NCBI GenBank assembly: GCA_003820635.1
Contig: RPOS01000155.1
Span: 1 to 7,014 of the forward strand
Reading direction: 5' to 3'
Source: Verrucomicrobiaceae bacterium
Lineage (GTDB): Bacteria > Verrucomicrobiota > Verrucomicrobiae > Verrucomicrobiales > Akkermansiaceae
DNA length: 7,014 bases
How positions within the stretch are numbered: the first letter of the stretch is position 1; the number at the start of each line of letters is the position of its first letter. A program made the position numbers and the translations under genes. Under the pieces are notes generated by a model that had not been told where the DNA came from, did no database searches, and was given only the letters and a program-made list of their open reading frames with translations. Below, in pieces: positions 1 through 5,139 of the stretch.

Positions 1-259
1 CCGGTGTGATCTGGTAATATCCCGCGCTGCCGTAGCGGTTGTTTCCATCCGCATCCAAGGCCTTGGGGGCATTCGGGTTCGACCAGTTTTCGACGGGTTC
101 TCCCGTCTCGGTGCCCGCGAACCGGATGGATGTGGCAGTGAGCGCGGGGGTGAGCAAGCCAAGGCAGGCAAGCGCGCAGGGTGCCGTGAAACGTGGGGTT
201 TTCCCTGATAGGAGCGGCCGCGCGGCCGGACGGGAGTGAGACATGATGGAGTGCTTCAT
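1..259 (-). CDS. Secreted protein of unknown function, N-terminal part only
   Basis: Read on the minus strand from an ATG at 259, the frame stays open for 86 residues and leaves the window at position 1, so only the N-terminus is visible. Residues 1-25 are basic and polar (several Arg/Lys), residues 26-42 form a hydrophobic core (ALACLGLLTPALTA), and a signal-peptidase I site is plausible after A42. The mature part starts TSIRFAGTETGEPVENW and is rich in Asp, Asn, Gly and Tyr, as in extracellular proteins. I recognise no domain in the 44 mature residues. A second in-frame ATG at 244 would give a shorter, more usual n-region; neither start has a Shine-Dalgarno sequence. The gene lies downstream of the AraC regulator on the same strand but 333 bp away, so it probably has its own promoter. 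Export is well supported; function is unknown. Confidence 0.7.
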   Translation of the reverse strand, partial: MKHSIMSHSRPAARPLLSGKTPRFTAPCALACLGLLTPALTATSIRFAGTETGEPVENWSNPNAPKALDADGNNRYGSAGYYQITP

Positions 260-273
260 GGGCTGAGGATTTT

Positions 274-301
274 TTAATGATTCGCTCAAGCTGACCATTA
301 A
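274..301. promoter_or_regulatory. 28-bp imperfect dyad upstream of the secreted-protein gene (candidate operator)
   Basis: TTAATG (274-279) and CATTAA (296-301) are inverted copies. The inner GCT (284-286) and AGC (289-291) share the same centre, 287.5; in total 10 of 14 positions pair. The centre lies about 28 nt before the ATG at 259, inside the likely promoter or leader of the minus-strand secreted-protein gene. The segment is AT-richer than its surroundings and is followed on the minus strand by a run of A, not T, so it does not look like a terminator. The binding protein is unknown; a dimeric repressor site or a leader hairpin are both possible. Confidence 0.35.
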
Positions 302-592
302 GATCGCTGGAACATCCAAATCCTCCGCCCGGACGTCAATCACGAATTGCCCTCAAAAACGGCCACTTCGGGGAGTTTTTCGAAATAAGAAAACGCCAAC
401 CGCAGCGCACTGCACTCATGCGGCGGGAGCAAAAAGACTCCGACAGAATGGCGGAGATTCTCCGCATCTTCGGCGATGGTGGTGACGAACGCATTGCAGA
501 AAGAGTGCAGCGAGGCATCGCGCCCGCCGAGTGGCCCGAAGGTCCGCAACCGTCGCTACTCCCAATAGCATCGCAGCCCTGAGCGATTCCGC
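302..592. other. Intergenic region between secreted-protein gene and AraC gene; no convincing gene
   Basis: This stretch separates two minus-strand genes. The only protein-like reading is a minus-strand frame at 340-549 (69 residues, TTG start just after an in-frame TAG). Its C-terminal half, around LLPPHECSALRLAFSYFEKLPEV, has a balanced composition that could be real or a decayed remnant. It has no ATG, no ribosome site and no family I recognise, so I do not call it a gene. The region also contains a perfect 15-nt palindrome (451-465) and the terminator-like hairpin described separately. The AT-rich end near 260-300 is the probable promoter area of the secreted-protein gene; no clear -35/-10 pair stands out. 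Confidence 0.5.
431..456 (-). terminator. Weak candidate intrinsic terminator behind the AraC gene
   Basis: On the minus strand, CTCCG and CGGAG form a 5-bp GC-rich stem around a 9-nt loop, followed by TC and five T residues (the A run at 431-435 on the plus strand). It lies about 137 nt beyond the stop codon of the AraC gene. The stem is short, the loop large and the T-run brief, so efficiency would be modest. A competing 7-bp palindrome at 451-465 shares one arm. Confidence 0.25.
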
Positions 593-1492
593 TCACTCGC
601 CGCCTGCGGGTGCGCTGCGGAGCCTCCCCGGTGCCGCGCCCAGCCAGCGGCGGCAGGCGCGGATCAGCCCGCGTGGTTCGCGGAAGCCGCAGAGGAAGGC
701 GATTTCCTTGATCGGGCGGCGCGTTTCCACCAGCAGCTTGCGGGCGCGCTGGACGCGCAGCCATTCGAGTTCCTCGCGCGGCGTGCGGCCCACGCTTTGG
801 GCGAAGCGCCGCTCCAGCGTGCGCCGGGTCATGCCCACCGCCGCGGCCATCTGCTGCACCGTGAGCGGGCGGTGGCTGTGATTTCTGATGAAACGCAGCG
901 CCTGGTCCACCCCATCGTCGCTCACCGGCAGCGGTGTGCTTTCCAAATGCGCATCGATGAACCTGCCTGCCAAATCGAGCCCCGCCGCCACCCAGGTCAG
1001 TGACTGTGGCCGGGCGTGGCCGGGCTTTTCCCCGCTCTCCCGAATGACGGTGGCGATGAATCGCTCGAAGTCCCGCCCGAACGCCGCAGGCTCAGGCACG
1101 GCGAGCGGCCGGATCGGCAAGGAACCCTCCCATTGTTGCCAAAGCCGCCCGGTGAGTTCGCCGCTGAGCGTGAGCCAGGATTCGGTCCAACCGGTGTCGC
1201 GCCATGGCCGGTAGCGATGCCACAGCCCCGGCGGTAGCAAGACGGCCTGCCCGGGCAGCCAGTCGGTCTTTTCCAGCCGCGTCTCGAATTCCCCCCGGCC
1301 CGTGCCGATGAAAACCAGCGCCGTATCCGTGAGCACCCGTCCGCGCGACCATGAGAAATCGTAGTCCTCCGGGTGGCCCGGCGCGGGATAGCTCTCCCCG
1401 GCGCGCACCCCACCCCAGCCGACCGATGTCAGGTAGAGCCCGGTGGCGATTTCCTGCTCGCCGACCTCGAAGTAGTGGTATCCGGGTTTCAC
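593..1492 (-). CDS. AraC-family transcriptional regulator
   Basis: A 299-residue cytoplasmic DNA-binding regulator. Residues about 15-110 form an AraC-type ligand-binding cupin: SYPAPGHPEDYDFSW (35-48), GRVL (51-54), and the diagnostic LLPPGLWHRYRP (85-96) followed by TGWTESWLTLSG. The C-terminus carries the two AraC helix-turn-helix motifs: LTVQQMAAAVGMTRRTLERRF (210-230) and IKEIAFLCGF (261-270) with the following recognition region to about 292. Length matches the family. The start is GTG at 1492; a stop codon lies four codons upstream in frame, so no longer start is possible, and there is no Shine-Dalgarno sequence. The N-terminal subtype is the one common beside sugar-catabolism genes in Bacteroidetes, Planctomycetes and Verrucomicrobia. 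It is transcribed away from the dehydratase operon across a 111-bp spacer carrying a 21-bp-spaced direct repeat, so it most likely controls that operon and perhaps itself. The inducer is unknown; a sugar or aldonic acid is the natural guess. Confidence 0.92.
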   Translation of the reverse strand: MKPGYHYFEVGEQEIATGLYLTSVGWGGVRAGESYPAPGHPEDYDFSWSRGRVLTDTALVFIGTGRGEFETRLEKTDWLPGQAVLLPPGLWHRYRPWRDTGWTESWLTLSGELTGRLWQQWEGSLPIRPLAVPEPAAFGRDFERFIATVIRESGEKPGHARPQSLTWVAAGLDLAGRFIDAHLESTPLPVSDDGVDQALRFIRNHSHRPLTVQQMAAAVGMTRRTLERRFAQSVGRTPREELEWLRVQRARKLLVETRRPIKEIAFLCGFREPRGLIRACRRWLGAAPGRLRSAPAGGE

Positions 1493-1512
1493 GGAGAAAA
1501 TTCATGGCTGCC

Positions 1513-1549
1513 TTGTCGCAATCTGGCAATTCTTTGTCGCGTCCTGCCA
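1513..1549 (+). promoter_or_regulatory. Two direct half-sites at 21-bp spacing: candidate AraC-family operator
   Basis: TTGTCGCAATCTGGCA (1513-1528) is repeated as TTGTCGCGTCCTGCCA (1534-1549), 12 of 16 positions identical, with a start-to-start distance of 21 bp (two helical turns). Tandem half-sites of about 17 bp separated by 4 bp are the known arrangement at AraC-type activator sites such as araI. The site lies 21 nt before the GTG of the regulator gene and 55-91 nt before the ATG of the first dehydratase, so it could serve both directions. A weak -35/-10 pair downstream on the plus strand (TTGGCC at 1560, CAATAT at 1585, 19-bp spacer) would place the operator just upstream of -35, as expected for activation, but that promoter is poor and its leader would be very short. 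Confidence 0.5.
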
Positions 1550-1603
1550 CCCGTCCGCGTTGGCCGCCCGGCCGGTGGGCCGCGCAATATCCGGGTTGAT
1601 CTT

Positions 1604-2803
1604 ATGAAAATCACCGGCATCAAACTCTACACCATTTCCTCCGGAGACACGGGGGCACGCGGCGCAGCCCAAGGCGAATCCCAATACTGGGGCGGCGGTT
1701 GGCAGGCGGGAACCCTCATCTCCAATCCGATGTCGGTGCACCCGCAATACTCGCGCATCCGCAGCCTCTGGATGGGCCCCGGCCAGGATCCCTACGCCAT
1801 CGAAATCGAGACCGACGAGGGCGTCACCGGCAGTTGCGTGAACTACGGCGGCGGAGCCTTCGCCTGCGCCGTGATCGACCAGCATTTCCGTCGTTTCCTC
1901 ATCGGCCAGGATCCCTTCAACATCGAGCTCATCTGGGACCAGATGAACCGCTCCACCCTGCCCTACGGCCTCGGCGGCATCACCAACATGGCCATGGCCG
2001 GCGTGGACCTCGCGCTTTACGATCTGGTGGCCAAGTCGCTCGGCATCCCGGTTTACAAACTGCTCGGCGGCCAGACCAAGGACTCCATCCCCTGCTATGC
2101 CACCATCCACCCGGACTATGCCTCGCACTGGAAGGACCGCGGTTTCTTCGGCGTGAAAATCGCCGCGCCCTGGGGTGTGGAAAGCGGCCGCGCCGGAATC
2201 AAGAACATGACGGAGCTGTTAGGCAAACTCCGCCAGGACCTCGGCGATGACATGGAGATCATGGTGGATTGCTATCTCTCATGGGACGTGGAGTTCACCT
2301 GCCGCGTGGCAGAGCGCGTGCGGGAATTCGACATCAAGTGGTTCGAGGATCCGCTGCAAAACGGCTGGGCCACCGACCAGAACGCCTACCTCCGCGAGCG
2401 CATCGCCCCCATCCAGCTCGCCACCGGAAACCTGGAATACCACTACAAGGCCTTCCACAACATCATCGCCAACCGCGCGACGGACATTATCCAGCCGGAA
2501 ATCCAGTGGTGCGGCGGCCTCACCCCCACCCGCCGCATCGCCGCCATGGCCAAGCCCTATGACATGCAGGTCATCCCGCACGGTGCCTCGGTGTATAACT
2601 ATCACTTCGTGATGAGCAACACCAACAGCGCCTATGCCGAATTCCTCACCACCGGCGAGGGCAAGGAGCTGCATCCGATCTTCGACACCATCATCGGCGA
2701 GCCGCTGCCCGTGAATGGCCGCATCACACTGGACGACAAGAAACCCGGCTTCGGCGTGGAGTTGAACCGCGACAAGCTGAAGCCCTTCCCGTCCGCCTGC
2801 TGA
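1604..2803 (+). CDS. Enolase-superfamily sugar-acid dehydratase, RhmD-like (copy 1)
   Basis: A 399-residue cytoplasmic enzyme expected to dehydrate an aldonic acid to a 2-keto-3-deoxy acid with Mg2+. It aligns along its length with L-rhamnonate dehydratase; the C-terminal part (IIQPEIQWCGGLT, IPHGASVY, SNTNSAYAEFL, EPLPVNGRI, PGFGVELNRD) is closest. Visible active-site elements are metal ligands D222 (VDCYLS) and E248 (KWFEDP), catalytic His H326, and R53, matching the substrate-binding Arg59 of E. coli RhmD. Departures: the usual GE of the third metal-ligand motif is GN (TGNLE, N276 with E278 nearby), and the Asp partner of the catalytic His is Glu (E299). The open frame reaches back to 1373, but ATG 1604 is chosen because copy 2 begins with the same MKIT and the extension overlaps the regulator gene antisense. 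First gene of the operon, 17 bp before copy 2. Family is certain; the exact substrate is not. Confidence 0.9.
   Translation: MKITGIKLYTISSGDTGARGAAQGESQYWGGGWQAGTLISNPMSVHPQYSRIRSLWMGPGQDPYAIEIETDEGVTGSCVNYGGGAFACAVIDQHFRRFLIGQDPFNIELIWDQMNRSTLPYGLGGITNMAMAGVDLALYDLVAKSLGIPVYKLLGGQTKDSIPCYATIHPDYASHWKDRGFFGVKIAAPWGVESGRAGIKNMTELLGKLRQDLGDDMEIMVDCYLSWDVEFTCRVAERVREFDIKWFEDPLQNGWATDQNAYLRERIAPIQLATGNLEYHYKAFHNIIANRATDIIQPEIQWCGGLTPTRRIAAMAKPYDMQVIPHGASVYNYHFVMSNTNSAYAEFLTTGEGKELHPIFDTIIGEPLPVNGRITLDDKKPGFGVELNRDKLKPFPSAC
1766..2015 (+). repeat. High-identity tract shared with copy 2 (partner 2983-3232)
   Basis: Within the tandem dehydratase pair, this 250-bp segment matches 2983-3232 (constant offset 1217, no indel) with 14 hand-counted differences, about 94% identity. 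Two of the differences change an amino acid. It includes exact runs of 41 bp at 1913-1953 and 1955-1995. The 162 bp before it match copy 2 at only about 70% (48 differences). The sharp step suggests a gene-conversion tract, although strong protein constraint contributes. Confidence 0.7.
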
Positions 2804-2820
2804 TCCCCTTTCCTACCTCC

Positions 2821-4014
2821 ATGAAAATCACGGACGTCAAACTCCACCTCATCCGTTCCGGGCAAGGTGGAGTGCGCGGCGCCGCTCAGGGCGAGTCCCA
2901 ATACTGGGGCGGCGGCTGGATCGCCAACTCGCTCGTCGCGAATCCGATGTCCGTGCATCCCCGCTACGCCGGGCTCCGCACGCTCTGGATGGGCCCCGGC
3001 CAGGATCCCTACGCCATCGAGATCGAGACCGACGAGGGCATCACCGGCAGTTGCGTTAACTACGGTGGCGGTGCTTTCGCCTGTGCGGTGATCGACCAGC
3101 ATTTCCGCCGTTTCCTCATCGGTCAGGACCCCTTCAACATCGAGCTCATCTGGGACCAGATGAACCGCTCGACCCTGCCCTACGGCCTCGGCGGCATCAC
3201 CAACATGGCCATCGCCGGGGTGGACCTCGCGCTGTGGGACTTGATGGGCCACGCGCTCAAGCAACCGGTCTATCGCCTGCTCGGCGGCCAGACCAAGGAG
3301 TCCATCCCCTGCTATGTCACGATCCATCCGGACTTCGCCCCGCACTGGAAGGACCGCGGGTTTTTCGGCGTAAAAATCGCCGCGCCATGGGGCGCTGCGG
3401 ACGGCCGCGATGGCTTGAAAAAGATGGAGAAACTCATCGCCAAGCTGCGCGGCGATCTCGGGGATGACATGGAGATCATGATCGACTGCTATCTCTCGTG
3501 GGACCTGGAATTCGCCGCCCGTCTCGCCGAGCGCGTGCGGGATTACGATGTGAAATGGTTCGAGGACCCGCTGCAAAACGGCTGGGCCAGTGATCAGAAC
3601 GCCCGCCTGCGCGATTGCATCGCCCCGATCCAGGTGGCCACGGGAAATCTCGAATTCCACTACAAGGCATTCCACCAGATCATTGCCAACGGCGCGACCG
3701 ACATCATCCAGCCGGAGATCCAATGGTGCGGCGGGCTCACCGCCACACGCCGCATCGCCGCGATGGCCAAGCCGATGGACATGCCCATCATCCCGCACTG
3801 CGCCTCGGTGTATAACTATCACTTCGTCATGAGCAACACGAACTCGCCCTACGCAGAGTTCATCAGCGTTGGCGAAGGCAAGGACGTGCAGCCGATCTTC
3901 ACCGCCATCGAGGGCGAGCCGCTTCCCGTGAACGGACATCTCACGCTCGATCCCGCGAAACCCGGATTCGGAGTCAGCCTCAACCGCGATGTTCTGGTTC
4001 CTTACACCGGATGA
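2821..4014 (+). CDS. Enolase-superfamily sugar-acid dehydratase, RhmD-like (copy 2)
   Basis: A 397-residue paralogue of the preceding gene, about 79% identical by hand alignment with no indel until the last residues. It keeps the same putative active-site set: R53, D222 (IDCYLS), E248 (KWFEDP), the TGNLE motif at 274-278, E299 and H326. Differences cluster in the N-terminal capping segment (residues 5-53), in residues 140-149 and 191-210, and at the C-terminus. In enolase-superfamily enzymes the capping domain sets substrate specificity, so the copies may handle different sugar acids or epimers. Residue 327, next to the catalytic His, is Cys here (IPHCASVY) but Gly in copy 1 and in E. coli RhmD. 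It starts 17 bp after copy 1 and is surely cotranscribed. The start ATG has no Shine-Dalgarno sequence; it is fixed by the match to copy 1 (MKIT). Expected product: a 2-keto-3-deoxy acid. Confidence 0.9.
   Translation: MKITDVKLHLIRSGQGGVRGAAQGESQYWGGGWIANSLVANPMSVHPRYAGLRTLWMGPGQDPYAIEIETDEGITGSCVNYGGGAFACAVIDQHFRRFLIGQDPFNIELIWDQMNRSTLPYGLGGITNMAIAGVDLALWDLMGHALKQPVYRLLGGQTKESIPCYVTIHPDFAPHWKDRGFFGVKIAAPWGAADGRDGLKKMEKLIAKLRGDLGDDMEIMIDCYLSWDLEFAARLAERVRDYDVKWFEDPLQNGWASDQNARLRDCIAPIQVATGNLEFHYKAFHQIIANGATDIIQPEIQWCGGLTATRRIAAMAKPMDMPIIPHCASVYNYHFVMSNTNSPYAEFISVGEGKDVQPIFTAIEGEPLPVNGHLTLDPAKPGFGVSLNRDVLVPYTG
2983..3232 (+). repeat. High-identity tract shared with copy 1 (partner 1766-2015)
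   Basis: Second member of the 250-bp, about 94% identical pair described at 1766-2015. It encodes residues 55-137 of copy 2, from LWMGPGQDPY through the segment around NMAIAGVDLA. Direct repeats of this length and similarity, 1217 bp apart, could recombine and delete one gene copy, and could collapse in short-read assemblies. Confidence 0.7.
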
Positions 4015-4047
4015 TTTTTTCAAACCCCAAACCTGAAACCCGCCGAC

Positions 4048-5133
4048 ATGACACCGAAAGAACGCATTCTCGCCACGCTCAACCGTCAGCCGGTGGACCG
4101 CCTGCCCGTCGATCTCTGGCACACGCCGGAGGTCACCGCAGATCTCCGCCGCCACTTCGGCGTGGACGATGACTTCGCCATGTGGCGCGCGCTCGGCCTG
4201 GACAAGATCGTCTGGAACTTCATCGGTTATCAAAACGAGGAGGGCACACAGGCTGGCGCGCAGTCCGGAGCCGGCGCGGAATCCGGCGGCGACCGCACGA
4301 TGTGGGGCGTGCCGCTCAAGGAAATCCAGGCCGGTGAGGCGCACTATGCCGAGCTCGGCTCCGCCCCGCTCGCGGGCTATGAAACGCCGGAATCGCTCGC
4401 GGATTATCCATGGTGGCCCAAGCTCGACCGCTTCGACTACGATGGTGCCGTGGCTCTCGCCAAAAAGGCCTCGGTGGAATACGCCGTGATCGGCCCGTGG
4501 GTTTCCTTGTTTGAAATTTACTGCCAGATGCGCGGCTTGGAACAATCCATGATGGATCTCATCGAGGACCCCGAATTGGTGGATGCCATTCTCGACCGCA
4601 TCGAGGACATCCAGAGCCGGATGCTGCGGCGTCTGCTTCCGCTCGTGCAAGGGCACCAGGATCTCGTTTTCGTGAGTGACGACATCGCCGGCCAGCAGTC
4701 GCTGTTGCTCTCGCCGCCGATGTGGGAACGGCACCTGCAACCGCGGCTCACACGCTGGTGCGAGTTGATCCACTCGCATGGCATGAAGGTTTTCTATCAC
4801 ACCGATGGCGCGGCGCGTCCGCTGCTGCGCCGGATCATCGACTGCGGCGTGGACGTGCTCAACCCGATCCAGCACGCCTGCCCCGGCATGGACATGGCGG
4901 AGTTGAAGGCGGAGTTTGGAAAAGATGTCATCTTCCACGGCGCCGTGGACAACCAATCGGTGCTGCCGCGCGGCACGGTGGAGCAGGTCCGTGCGGAAGT
5001 GAAGGACTGCCTGCGCACCCTCGGCGCGGGCAAGGAAGGGTACATCTGCTCTTCCTGCCACAACGTGCAGGCAGGCACGCCGGTTGAAAACATCCTCGCC
5101 ATGGTGGACGCGGCGCTTCACCCCGAAGCCTGA
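4048..5133 (+). CDS. Uroporphyrinogen-decarboxylase-family protein (not HemE), role unknown
   Basis: A 361-residue cytoplasmic protein of the URO-D/MtaA superfamily (Pfam URO-D), a TIM barrel. Seen: the opening MTPKERILATLNRQPVDRLP typical of the family, SDDIAGQQ (210-217) with SPPMWE, YHTDG (250-254), NPIQ (272-275), HGAVDNQSVLPRGT (297-310) and SSCHNVQAGTPVENI (335-349). It lacks the Arg-rich RQAGRY motif that binds the tetrapyrrole in true HemE, so heme synthesis is unlikely. The metal-binding H-x-C of MtaA-type methyltransferases appears as H251-T-D253, with C337-H338 near the end, so zinc or corrinoid methyl transfer is also uncertain. Paralogues of this subgroup are frequent in Planctomycetes and Verrucomicrobia, often beside sugar-catabolism genes, without a proven activity. 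It lies 33 bp after copy 2 and 6 bp before the oxidoreductase gene, arguing for a role in the same pathway. Residues 69-80 are a small tandem-repeat loop. Confidence 0.85.
   Translation: MTPKERILATLNRQPVDRLPVDLWHTPEVTADLRRHFGVDDDFAMWRALGLDKIVWNFIGYQNEEGTQAGAQSGAGAESGGDRTMWGVPLKEIQAGEAHYAELGSAPLAGYETPESLADYPWWPKLDRFDYDGAVALAKKASVEYAVIGPWVSLFEIYCQMRGLEQSMMDLIEDPELVDAILDRIEDIQSRMLRRLLPLVQGHQDLVFVSDDIAGQQSLLLSPPMWERHLQPRLTRWCELIHSHGMKVFYHTDGAARPLLRRIIDCGVDVLNPIQHACPGMDMAELKAEFGKDVIFHGAVDNQSVLPRGTVEQVRAEVKDCLRTLGAGKEGYICSSCHNVQAGTPVENILAMVDAALHPEA
4252..4287 (+). repeat. In-frame 18-bp tandem duplication inside the UroD-family gene
   Basis: Units 4252-4269 and 4270-4287 match at 14 of 18 bases and encode AGAQSG followed by AGAESG (residues 69-80). 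The segment is Gly/Ala/Ser-rich and sits between the conserved N-terminal part and TMWGVPLKEI, so it is probably a flexible surface loop produced by slippage. The reading frame is kept. Confidence 0.6.
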
Positions 5134-5139
5134 GCGATT

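Noticed and set aside
39..239. 66-residue plus-strand frame at the left edge
   Set aside because: It is antisense to a minus-strand frame with a convincing signal peptide that runs off the window.
1..259. Lipoprotein signal (Cys at residues 28 and 32)
   Set aside because: The residues before each Cys do not fit a lipobox and the hydrophobic core continues past them.
340..549. 69-residue minus-strand frame as a small gene
   Set aside because: TTG start immediately after a stop, no ribosome site, no recognised family; at most a remnant. Described within the intergenic entry.
336..764. 142-residue minus-strand frame overlapping the 3' end of the AraC gene
   Set aside because: Arg/Pro/Ser-rich composition in another frame of a clear HTH-coding region; a shadow.
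1560..1590. -35/-10 pair TTGGCC / CAATAT as the operon promoter
   Set aside because: Poor match to consensus, 19-bp spacer and a leader of under 10 nt; mentioned with the operator but not called.
1373..1603. 77-residue N-terminal extension of dehydratase copy 1
   Set aside because: It overlaps the regulator gene antisense, has shadow-like composition, and is absent from copy 2 and the RhmD family; ATG 1604 matches both.
4048..5133. Annotation as heme-biosynthesis HemE
   Set aside because: The RQAGRY tetrapyrrole-binding segment is missing and the context is catabolic.
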